Shown: one piece after another, positions 1 through 6,261 of the stretch
Layout: every line of letters begins with the position of its first letter
Position numbering within the stretch: the stretch's first letter is position 1
Assembly (NCBI GenBank): GCA_948543905.1
Contig: CAOVIS010000055.1
Span: 703-7,076 of the forward strand
DNA from: an uncultured Bacilli bacterium
Lineage (GTDB): Bacteria; Bacillota_I; Bacilli_A; RF39; UBA660
Direction: 5' to 3'
DNA: 6,374 bases
Program-made: the position numbers and the translations under genes
Notes under the pieces: model-generated
What the model was told of the DNA's origin: nothing
The model's input: the letters and a program-made list of their open reading frames with translations, nothing else
Databases searched by the model: none

Positions 1-1
1 T

Positions 2-1453
2 AATACTAATATTAAAAAGAATTATTTAGAATATATCTCCGCTCTCTTATATTTAAAATTTTACAAAGAAAATATTACTAGTATTATTATTCAAAATGAC
101 CAATATTTACCTGATATCCTCGATGATAAAATAAAAAAACTCCAATTAAGCCTTAACAATTACTATCTTTTTTCTAATATTACATTTAAAAATATTTTCA
201 ACAATAATAAAATTCTAAGTAATATCCTAAAAGATATTGATACTATTTATAATAAAAAGAAAGCTAAAGAACTGTATCAAAATGCTTTAGATGAAACTAT
301 TAAAGAAGACAATATTATCCGTAATCAAAATGAATACTATACTCCCCCATCAATTACAAATCTTTTATCCAATCTCATCGACCATAAATATTCTAATGTT
401 TTTGATCCTTTTTGTGGAACCGGCAATTTTCTTTTAAGTGCAAATAAACCTGCCACTTTTGGAATTGAAACCAATCTTAGCATTTATAATATATGTATGA
501 CTAATTTATTCTTAAACAATATTGATAATTATAACATTAAATTAACATCACCCCTACTAAACAATTATCAATTTGATTTAATCTTATCCAATCCACCCTT
601 CTCACAAAAAAATTGGTATAATAATTTAGAAGACGAAACTAAAAGCTTTATTAGCCAATTTCATCTTCCTTCTACTGCTGTCGCTGATTATGCTCATGTC
701 TTAAAAATGTTTAAAGCGTTGAGTCCTGATGGTAAAATGGCTGTTATTCTTCCTCATGGTGCTTTATTTAGACAAAATGAAATAGGTGTAAGAACTAAAT
801 TAGTAAAAGAAAATTTTATTGAAGCCATAATAGGCCTCCCTCCTAAATTATTTTATAACAATAAATTAGCCGTTATAGTTCTTATTATGTCTAAAAATAA
901 ACAAAGTGACAAAATCCTATTTATCGATGCCAGTAAAGAATATAAAAAAAACAAAAAAAATAATGAATTAACCATAGATAATCAAAATAAAATTATTACT
1001 ACCTACAAAGAAAGTCAAGAAATACCTTTTTATTCTCACTTAGCTACTATTTCTGAAATAGCTTCAAATAACTTTGATTTATCTCTAAAAAAGTACATCA
1101 CAGAAAAACAAGAAGAAAAGAATTATATTAATAAAACCAAACTTCAAGAAAACATCACCAAATTAGAAATTGAAAAAAACATCATTGCCGAAAACACTCA
1201 AAATATTTTAGAAAATATTGATAATTCAATTCCTAAAAAACCTCAAAAATTATCGCAAGTAGTTGGTATTAACATCAAATATTATCGTGAAGAAAAAAAA
1301 ATAAGTCAAAAAGAATTAGCAGATTATCTCAATATAAATAAAACATATCTAAGTCTTATCGAAAATGGTCATACTAATATATCTTTAGAGTACTTAGATT
1401 ATATTTGTCAAAAATTAAATATTGATATTATTGATTTATTTAAATCACAATAA
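2..1453 (+). CDS. HsdM-like N6-adenine DNA methyltransferase with C-terminal XRE helix-turn-helix, 5' partial
   Basis: The frame is open from base 2 with no stop, so the gene starts left of the window; 483 codons are visible. The ATG at 497 lies between methyltransferase motifs and cannot be the true start. Seen, by visible residue: EYYTPP (111-116), the HsdM-type Y-T-P motif before the catalytic domain; DPFCGTGNFL (135-144), the SAM-binding loop; NPPF (197-200), the catalytic motif IV of adenine-N6 methylases; LPHG (about 250) and IIGLP (about 276), also HsdM-like; NFDLSLKKY (about 357), matching the end of the HsdM core; then a charged, helical, coiled-coil-like stretch (about 368-405). Residues 417-483 form an XRE/HTH_3 domain, with ISQKELADYLNINKTYLSLI as the helix-turn-helix core. 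Family knowledge: HsdM transfers methyl from SAM to adenine in DNA, normally guided by HsdS. Inference: the HTH domain either supplies DNA targeting or autoregulates the gene. No hsdS or hsdR is visible; they may lie upstream. Confidence 0.9.
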   Translation, partial: NTNIKKNYLEYISALLYLKFYKENITSIIIQNDQYLPDILDDKIKKLQLSLNNYYLFSNITFKNIFNNNKILSNILKDIDTIYNKKKAKELYQNALDETIKEDNIIRNQNEYYTPPSITNLLSNLIDHKYSNVFDPFCGTGNFLLSANKPATFGIETNLSIYNICMTNLFLNNIDNYNIKLTSPLLNNYQFDLILSNPPFSQKNWYNNLEDETKSFISQFHLPSTAVADYAHVLKMFKALSPDGKMAVILPHGALFRQNEIGVRTKLVKENFIEAIIGLPPKLFYNNKLAVIVLIMSKNKQSDKILFIDASKEYKKNKKNNELTIDNQNKIITTYKESQEIPFYSHLATISEIASNNFDLSLKKYITEKQEEKNYINKTKLQENITKLEIEKNIIAENTQNILENIDNSIPKKPQKLSQVVGINIKYYREEKKISQKELADYLNINKTYLSLIENGHTNISLEYLDYICQKLNIDIIDLFKSQ

Positions 1454-1481
1454 AAGTACTAGCAACAAACCAGTACTTTTT
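1452..1481. terminator. Hairpin terminator shared by two convergent genes
   Basis: AAAAGTACT (1452-1460) and AGTACTTTT (1472-1480) are perfect 9-bp inverted arms around an 11-nt loop. The plus-strand side ends in a run of five T (1477-1481). The first arm overlaps the stop codon of the methyltransferase gene. On the minus strand the outer arm also ends in TTTT, so the element probably works in both directions. It fills nearly all of the 34-nt gap between the convergent genes. Confidence 0.75.
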
Positions 1482-1487
1482 CTATAG

Positions 1488-2798
1488 CTAAAACTTAAAT
1501 AAATTTTTAAATCTATCCCAAACACTTTCTTTTTCTTCTTCATGTGTCATTATAACTTCAGGGGTAGGAAGCTTCTTAGCATCTATTACCATAATAAATT
1601 TAGTCTCACCTTCAACCTCAGCATCTTTCATTGTAAAAGTATCATATTCTTCAGACATTTTAACCAAAGATCTTGCTTTAGCATCAATATCTTTTAATTT
1701 ACCATTAACAACGCTATTAAGTTGTGTTATACCTTCTTTATTATATTTAACAATTCCTTCATATAAAGTCTTTACACCTACATTTATTGAACTAACTCCA
1801 GCGGTCAACTCTTCCATTTTAGAAGCTACTGTTTTAACTGCTTGATTCAAAGAAGAGGTGCCTTGAGCCAAAGAAGAAGTTCCAGTCTGTAAATCACTTA
1901 GTGTTTTATTTAAAGTAGGAAACATTGAAGTCATACTATTAAGTGATTGCATAATATTTAGAATTTCATTTAAGGCCTTAACATTTTCTTGTAACACTAA
2001 AATAATTTTAGCATTTTGTGCATAATTAGTCTCATAATCAATCTTAACTTCTAACAATTTTTCTCCACTTGGTAAATTTAAAATATCACTATATGAAAGA
2101 GTAGCTAAGCTATAACTATCATATGCTTCTTTCAATTTAGAATTTTTAGTACTTAGAGCCTCAATAGTAGCATTATCAGTGCTCACTAATTTCTGAATAT
2201 CTCCAAGACTTTTATCTATTCCCACAAGCTTAGACAAATCAATATTGCTTAAAACTTTATTAATTTCATTTATTCCCGCATTTAATTTAAGAGCGCCATC
2301 ATTTAATTCTCCAACTTTTGTTTTCAATAAATTTAGTGCATCACTAAGTTTTACAGCTCCCTCATTTAGAGTTATACTTCCAGCATTTAAAGATTTAGCT
2401 CCTTCTTCAATTGTATTTATTGACGTTTTTAATGCATTAATGCTTGTATAAAGAGTGTCTAATTTATCAAACACCTGTAAATCCTCTTCACTAATTAATT
2501 TAGGAGTAACAACACTATAAATACTTGCCAGTTCAAACGAAGATGTCTCTAAATTTATCTCAATACTATCCATATTTTTAAGCTCTTTCAATCCTAAACT
2601 AGCGTATAAACCTGGACTTGCTAAACCAATTATAATATTTTTTGTTCCATTGTTAATAACTTTACCATTATTAACACTTATATTAGTATAATTTTTAGCA
2701 TCTACAATCATTCCCATGGTTACAACAAATGGTGTATAAAGAAGTGTATTCTTACCATTGATATTTACATACTTATTAACATTGTTTTTATACTCCAA
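1488..2798 (-). CDS. C-terminal fragment of a secreted coiled-coil protein of the MMPL operon (frameshifted)
   Basis: This is a 436-codon open frame whose first possible start is a TTG at 2798, with no convincing Shine-Dalgarno sequence and no signal peptide. The N-terminal part (NINGKNTLLYTPFVV, then NVGK-type NGKVINNG and a SPGL motif) looks like the interior of a longer extracellular protein that is often encoded beside MMPL transporters in Firmicutes. Glycines recur every seven residues with hydrophobic residues between: G133, G140, G147; G168, G175; G306, G313; G334, G341, G348. This pattern resembles the YhgE/Pip-type extracellular regions and suggests a long helical stalk. The tail ends in WDRFKNLFKF after an acidic stretch, and no membrane segment is evident. 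Five further in-frame codons (KVTIK) lie upstream of the TTG before the frame meets stops at 2817-2822. Most likely it is the 3' part of a broken gene, translated if at all by reinitiation after the stop at 2807. The molecular function is unknown. Confidence 0.7.
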   Translation of the reverse strand: MEYKNNVNKYVNINGKNTLLYTPFVVTMGMIVDAKNYTNISVNNGKVINNGTKNIIIGLASPGLYASLGLKELKNMDSIEINLETSSFELASIYSVVTPKLISEEDLQVFDKLDTLYTSINALKTSINTIEEGAKSLNAGSITLNEGAVKLSDALNLLKTKVGELNDGALKLNAGINEINKVLSNIDLSKLVGIDKSLGDIQKLVSTDNATIEALSTKNSKLKEAYDSYSLATLSYSDILNLPSGEKLLEVKIDYETNYAQNAKIILVLQENVKALNEILNIMQSLNSMTSMFPTLNKTLSDLQTGTSSLAQGTSSLNQAVKTVASKMEELTAGVSSINVGVKTLYEGIVKYNKEGITQLNSVVNGKLKDIDAKARSLVKMSEEYDTFTMKDAEVEGETKFIMVIDAKKLPTPEVIMTHEEEKESVWDRFKNLFKF

Positions 2799-3193
2799 TT
2801 TAATAGTTACTTTAGATCATCAAGAGCTATTTCTTCATCATTTAAATAATATTTAATATTTAAATCTATTGGCAATTTTTTATCTGTAACACCTTGATAA
2901 AAAATATCATTACCATTACTCTTCCATACTAATTCTTTATCATTTTGTAAAAAAACTTCCTCCCCATTAATATTTAAAATATCTTTTAAATCCGTTAAAT
3001 CTTTTAATTCTTCAATCCCTGCCTCATTTATTAAATGTTCATTTACTAAAATATTTTTAACGCTTCCATCACTATTTAATTTAGTATAAACTGTTTCTTC
3101 TTTTTGTAAAGCCCAAACTGGAAGGCCAAAACTATAGAAACTAAATGTTAAAAGCATCAACATAACTCCAGCTTTTTGTAATTTCTTTTTCAT
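1488..3193 (-). pseudogene. Split gene for an exported MMPL-partner protein (signal peptide + glycine-heptad region)
   Basis: The 128 codons from the ATG at 3193 to the TAA at 2807 begin with a clear Sec signal peptide: KKKLQK, then a hydrophobic core AGVMLMLLTFSFYSFGLP, then VWA with probable cleavage after residue 28. The mature part starts LQKEETVYTKLNSDGSV and includes LVWKSNGNDIFYQG. The protein breaks off at ALDDLK, and the following frame resumes as KVTIKLEYKNN, which fits one continuous domain. Rejoined, the product would be about 570 residues. From memory of this family, a short GKSGK-like stretch is expected exactly at the join, so a small deletion plus frameshift is the simplest reading. 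The ATG at 3193 has its own ribosome binding site (AAGGAAA, 7-nt spacing). An assembly or sequencing error would give the same picture. Confidence 0.65.
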
Positions 3194-5260
3194 AACTTTC
3201 TTTCCTTCTTTCTTCATTTTTGTTGTTTTCCCAATCAAATCATCAAATATAAGTAAAATCGACGGTAACACAAGTATTACAACAACCATACTTATAATTG
3301 CTCCTCGACTAATAAGTGTACACAAAGAGCTAATCATCTCTAAATCTGAAGAAATACCTACTCCAAATGTTGCACTAAAAAAGCATAAACCACTAACAAT
3401 AATAGAATTGATTGTACTATTCATTGTATCTTTTATAGCAACATACTTATCACTGTTTTTTCGTTTTTCCAAATATGTTGTTGTAAGTAGTATTGCATAA
3501 TCAATCGTTGCACCTAACTGTATTGTTCCAAGCACTATTGGTGCTACAAACGGTAAAGATAACCCACTAAAATAAGGTATAGTCATATTTATAAATATTG
3601 CAAACTCTATTGCTAAAATAAGCAAAATAGGTAAACTAATTGATTTTAAAACAAAGAACATAATAATTAAAATACATATAATTGATGAAGCATTAACATT
3701 TTTAAAATCAGTATCACTAATCGTAACCAAATCTTTCATAAGTGGCCCTTCTCCAGCCAAAATAGCTTCATCATCATATGATTTGATAATTCTATCTACT
3801 TCTTCTATTTGATTATTTAACTCATCGCTAGCAATATCATATAACGAATTTATCAAAATCATTTGATATTTATCACTCATAAAAATTTTTAAAACATCTT
3901 CACTAAGCATTTCTTTATTAATACCTATACTAGATAATTTACTAAACGATAAAGCAAAATCAATTCCAGAAACATTTTCTATCTTATCTAACATCTCATT
4001 TATCTGATTAGATTTCATTTCTTTATTTACTAAAACAATCTCTGGTGAAACAATATTAAATTTTTCTTTTAATTCAGAATTAGCAACAATAGTACCTAAA
4101 TCCGCAGGTAAAGTTTCATCAAGTTTATAATAAACATTAACTTTTTTATTAGCAAGATATGCTGGAACTAATAAAATTATAAATATTCCAAATATCACTT
4201 TATTATGTTTAATAACAAAATCATTAACTCGACTTAAGTTAGGTATGATATTTTTATGTTTAGATGCCTCAATTACCTTATCGCATACGAGAATCATACT
4301 AGGAAATACTGTAACAACTGATATTACTCCTAAAAATACTCCTTTAGCCATTACCAAACCTAAATCGGACCCTAAAGTAAGAGTCATGGTACAAAGTACT
4401 AAAAATCCTGCAATAGTTGTAAGTGAACTACCCGCAACTGAGGTAAATGTCTCTTTAATAGCTATACTCATTGCTTCATTTTTATCTTTGTATTCTTTCT
4501 TCTTACTCTCATAAGAATGATATAAAAATATTGAAAAATCTGTTGTAACTCCAAGTTGTAAAACCGCAACAAGTGCTTTAGTTATATATGATATATCACC
4601 CAAAAATATATTTGTACCTAAATTAAATAAAATTGAAATTCCAATATTTAAAAGAAGTAAAATAGGAACAACATAAGAATCAAGCGATAATGTAAGAACG
4701 ATTAAACACAAAACAACAGCAATAACAATATAAATGGCTATTTCACTTTCACTTAAGTTCATAGTATCCAGTACCAGTGCGCTCATTCCTCCAACTTTTG
4801 CTGCATCATCTGTAATACTCCTTAACTCCTCTACCGCATTTAGAGTCACCTCATCTGAAGTTGAATTAACAAATGTAACCACCATTAAATCAGAATCACC
4901 ATTTCTTATTTTTTCTACTGCATCGCTTGGCATCATCTCAAGTGGTATAGTACTTCCAGCTATATCATAGAATGATATAACTTTTGCAACACCTTCTATT
5001 GTTTTAATTTTATCTTCCAATTTCAAAATATCATGAGCACTCATATTATCCAAAATAACAAATGAAAAACCACCCATATTAAAATCATCCGTTAAAATAT
5101 TTTGTCCTTTAATTGTTTCAATGTCTTGTGGCAAATAAACTAAAATATCATAATTTATCTTAGTTAATTTCATTCCTATTAAAGCTGGTATTAACAACAC
5201 AAAAGTAACAATTAAAATTAAGCTTTTATGTTTACAAACAAAATCACCAAATTTTTTCAT
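2807..5260 (-). CDS. MMPL/RND-superfamily transporter, reading through in frame into the next gene's signal peptide
   Basis: The start chosen is the ATG at 5260, because AAGGAGG lies 7 nt upstream and the protein then opens MKKFGDFVCKHK followed by TM1. The same frame is open up to a TTG at 5368, but that extension has no ribosome binding site. Residues 1-689 form a full two-fold repeated MMPL transporter. TM1 is about 13-32, an extracellular loop follows to about 172, and five TMs lie between about 175 and 328. TM7 is about 355-371, a second loop runs to about 522, and five TMs end at about 674. Each half has the TM4-type motif with a charged residue: GVTTDF (D241) and GATIDY (D587-Y588), the positions used for proton relay in this superfamily. 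Family knowledge: these proteins export lipids or hydrophobic compounds using the proton gradient. The substrate here is unknown. Residues 690-817 are the start of a separate exported protein, because no stop codon separates the two genes. The divergent TetR gene probably controls it. Confidence 0.88.
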   Translation of the reverse strand: MKKFGDFVCKHKSLILIVTFVLLIPALIGMKLTKINYDILVYLPQDIETIKGQNILTDDFNMGGFSFVILDNMSAHDILKLEDKIKTIEGVAKVISFYDIAGSTIPLEMMPSDAVEKIRNGDSDLMVVTFVNSTSDEVTLNAVEELRSITDDAAKVGGMSALVLDTMNLSESEIAIYIVIAVVLCLIVLTLSLDSYVVPILLLLNIGISILFNLGTNIFLGDISYITKALVAVLQLGVTTDFSIFLYHSYESKKKEYKDKNEAMSIAIKETFTSVAGSSLTTIAGFLVLCTMTLTLGSDLGLVMAKGVFLGVISVVTVFPSMILVCDKVIEASKHKNIIPNLSRVNDFVIKHNKVIFGIFIILLVPAYLANKKVNVYYKLDETLPADLGTIVANSELKEKFNIVSPEIVLVNKEMKSNQINEMLDKIENVSGIDFALSFSKLSSIGINKEMLSEDVLKIFMSDKYQMILINSLYDIASDELNNQIEEVDRIIKSYDDEAILAGEGPLMKDLVTISDTDFKNVNASSIICILIIMFFVLKSISLPILLILAIEFAIFINMTIPYFSGLSLPFVAPIVLGTIQLGATIDYAILLTTTYLEKRKNSDKYVAIKDTMNSTINSIIVSGLCFFSATFGVGISSDLEMISSLCTLISRGAIISMVVVILVLPSILLIFDDLIGKTTKMKKEGKKVMKKKLQKAGVMLMLLTFSFYSFGLPVWALQKEETVYTKLNSDGSVKNILVNEHLINEAGIEELKDLTDLKDILNINGEEVFLQNDKELVWKSNGNDIFYQGVTDKKLPIDLNIKYYLNDEEIALDDLK
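3201..3207 (-). promoter_or_regulatory. Ribosome binding site for the exported protein inside the transporter frame
   Basis: The minus strand reads AAGGAAA at 3207-3201, 7 nt before the ATG at 3193. It is the reason to place an independent translation start there rather than to read the downstream domain only as a fusion to the transporter. A second in-frame ATG at 3217 has no such site. Confidence 0.6.
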
Positions 5261-5267
5261 AAATTTT

Positions 5268-5274
5268 CCTCCTT
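5268..5274 (-). promoter_or_regulatory. Ribosome binding site that fixes the transporter start
   Basis: The minus strand reads AAGGAGG at 5274-5268, a perfect match to the anti-Shine-Dalgarno core, 7 nt before the ATG at 5260. It rules out the upstream TTG at 5368 as the main start. A possible -10 (TATTAT, 5289-5284) lies just upstream, but I see no good -35 at the right distance, so the transporter promoter remains unassigned. Confidence 0.85.
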
Positions 5275-5318
5275 GCACAAAATATAATATGACAAAATTA
5301 AAAAAAAATCTTGTACAT

Positions 5319-5389
5319 AAACAATATTTTGTTTTATATCCAACAATTTGTTTATTATGTATTAGCAATTAAGCAACAATATGTAGTTT
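5319..5389. promoter_or_regulatory. Cluster of AACAAT-GTT inverted repeats, candidate TetR operators
   Basis: Three related elements lie between the divergent genes. The first is AAACAA-TATT-TTGTTT (5319-5334), with perfect 6-bp arms. The second is AACAA-T-TTGTT (5342-5352), with perfect 5-bp arms. The third is AACAATATGTAGTTT (5375-5389), an imperfect palindrome of the same type. The first two lie upstream of the transporter gene and the third ends just before the tetR -35. Divergent TetR genes usually bind palindromes in the shared intergenic region. In DNA this AT-rich, short palindromes also arise by chance, so the assignment is tentative. The rest of the 179-bp gap (5261-5439) holds only the promoter and ribosome binding sites listed separately and a run of nine A (5300-5308). 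Confidence 0.4.
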
Positions 5390-5392
5390 AAC

Positions 5393-5421
5393 TTTACATC
5401 TATAGGCATATATTATATAAT
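5393..5421 (+). promoter_or_regulatory. Sigma-A promoter of the tetR gene
   Basis: TTTACA (5393-5398) is a 5/6 match to the -35 consensus and TATAAT (5416-5421) is a perfect -10, with an ideal 17-nt spacer. Transcription would start near 5428, leaving a leader of only about 12 nt that consists mainly of the ribosome binding site AGGTGAT (5428-5434). Confidence 0.8.
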
Positions 5422-5427
5422 GTTTAC

Positions 5428-5434
5428 AGGTGAT
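5428..5434 (+). promoter_or_regulatory. Ribosome binding site of the tetR gene
   Basis: AGGTGAT pairs with the 16S rRNA tail over seven bases and sits 5 nt before the ATG at 5440, supporting that start. It lies at or next to the predicted transcription start, which is unusually tight. Confidence 0.7.
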
Positions 5435-5439
5435 AAATT

Positions 5440-6009
5440 ATGTCTCAAAAAACTGATCTACGTATTATTAAAACCCGTAAAAACTTATATAATACTTTAG
5501 AAACACTTATGAAAGAATCTCCTTTTGAAGAAATAAAAGTAAATGATATATGTAATAAAGCTATGATAAATCGTTCAACTTTCTATGCTCACTATACCGA
5601 CAAATATGAATTACTACAAGAATACATTAATTCTTTAAAAGATAATCTTTTAACTAAACTTGATGGTAATAATAATATTAAAAACACTAAAGAATATTAT
5701 TTAGAATTAATTAAACTCCTTTTAGAACACTTTGAAGAAAAAAAAGAGACTTATCATTATATGATGATTAATAATAAAAATAGCATCACTATGGATATAA
5801 TCTATGATGTTATAAATAAAGGCATAATTAAGCAAATTGAAGAAAGTACTGACTTTGAAGGAGCAAAAGTCCCAAGCTCTATCATTTCTCTTTTTTATTT
5901 AGGTGCAGTTATTAATATTTGCATAGAATATTTAAAATACAATAACAAATATACTAAAAAACAAATCATAGAATATATTAATATCTTAATACCAGATAAT
6001 TTATATTAA
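5440..6009 (+). CDS. TetR/AcrR-family transcriptional regulator
   Basis: The 189-residue product has the usual TetR length. The N-terminal DNA-binding domain (about 8-55) is clear: RIIKTRKNLYNTLETLM forms helix 1, then FEEIKVNDICNKAMINRSTFYAHYTDKYELL gives the helix-turn-helix, with the family signature NRSTFYAHYTDK at 44-55. The remaining residues (about 60-185) are helical and form the ligand-binding and dimer domain; no ligand can be inferred. Upstream are a near-consensus promoter and a good ribosome binding site. The gene is divergent from the MMPL transporter, a common arrangement in which the TetR protein represses both itself and the efflux operon until a toxic compound is bound. That role is inferred from context. 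The gene ends 15 nt from the convergent rpsR stop. No terminator with a T-run is visible for it on the plus strand. Confidence 0.92.
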   Translation: MSQKTDLRIIKTRKNLYNTLETLMKESPFEEIKVNDICNKAMINRSTFYAHYTDKYELLQEYINSLKDNLLTKLDGNNNIKNTKEYYLELIKLLLEHFEEKKETYHYMMINNKNSITMDIIYDVINKGIIKQIEESTDFEGAKVPSSIISLFYLGAVINICIEYLKYNNKYTKKQIIEYINILIPDNLY

Positions 6010-6043
6010 AAAAAAGCACCATTGCTATTTAACAAATGGTACT
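6008..6043 (-). terminator. Intrinsic terminator of the ssb-rpsR operon
   Basis: On the minus strand AGTACCATT (6043-6035) pairs with AATGGTGCT (6023-6015), nine pairs including one G-U, around an 11-nt loop, followed by a run of T ending at 6008. The first arm lies inside the last codons of rpsR, and the stop codon is in the loop. In the plus direction there is no T-run, so tetR is not clearly served by it. Confidence 0.85.
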
Positions 6044-6240
6044 AAAGCCATAAATCTTGCATATTTAATTTGTTTTGCAATATGTCTTTGATGCTTTGCA
6101 CAAGCGCCAGTCATTCTTCTAGGCATAATCTTGCCTTTATCATTAATATATTTATTAATAATCATAACATCTTTATAATCAACACTTTTTCCAGCACACA
6201 TTTGACAAATTTTCTTTTTCTTACGATAGAATTCTGCCAT
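6025..6240 (-). CDS. rpsR: 30S ribosomal protein S18 (zinc-binding form)
   Basis: The 71-residue product matches S18 along its full length: YRKKKKICQMC at the start, DYKDV at 21-25, then KGKIMPRRMTGACAKHQRHI and the ending RFMALVPFVK. S18 binds 16S rRNA next to S6 in the platform of the small subunit. Cysteines 12 and 15 with Cys47 and His50 form a CxxC...CxxH set, as in the zinc-binding version of this protein. The start is fixed by a strong ribosome binding site, AAAGGAGGA (6259-6251), 10 nt upstream. It lies 21 nt after ssb, as in the usual rpsF-ssb-rpsR operon, so its promoter is beyond the right edge. It is the last gene of the operon, ending at the hairpin terminator. Confidence 0.98.
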   Translation of the reverse strand: MAEFYRKKKKICQMCAGKSVDYKDVMIINKYINDKGKIMPRRMTGACAKHQRHIAKQIKYARFMALVPFVK

Positions 6241-6250
6241 TGTTCTCTAA

Positions 6251-6259
6251 TCCTCCTTT
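6251..6259 (-). promoter_or_regulatory. Ribosome binding site of rpsR
   Basis: The minus strand reads AAAGGAGGA, a near-perfect Shine-Dalgarno sequence, in the 21-nt gap between the ssb stop and the rpsR start. The strength fits a highly expressed ribosomal protein gene. Confidence 0.85.
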
Positions 6260-6261
6260 AA

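Noticed and set aside
497..1453. Methyltransferase gene starting at the ATG at 497
   Set aside because: The frame upstream is open to the window edge and encodes the YTPP and DPFCGTG motifs that the enzyme needs, so the ATG is internal.
2245..2451. Small plus-strand open frame
   Set aside because: It is antisense to the repetitive heptad region of the exported protein, resembles no family, and has no ribosome binding site.
2805..2820. Programmed -1 frameshifting at CTAAAG to rejoin the two halves
   Set aside because: A -1 slip would join the frames, but the site is not a classic slippery heptamer, and I see no stimulatory hairpin or upstream Shine-Dalgarno-like element. Mutation or error is simpler.
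2817..2822. TGA read as tryptophan to extend the downstream frame
   Set aside because: Two adjacent TGA codons would give Trp-Trp at a place where the other frame has a good family match, and the window uses TGG for tryptophan.
4245..4970. Two plus-strand open frames (4245-4514, 4734-4970)
   Set aside because: Both are antisense to well-conserved transporter segments, so they are shadows of that gene.
5261..5368. N-terminal extension of the transporter from a TTG at 5368
   Set aside because: No ribosome binding site precedes the TTG, the extension covers the regulatory region, and a perfect AAGGAGG precedes the ATG at 5260, where the family-like N-terminus begins.
6070..6261. Plus-strand open frame opposite rpsR
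   Set aside because: It is antisense to the ribosomal protein gene and its translation looks like no known protein.
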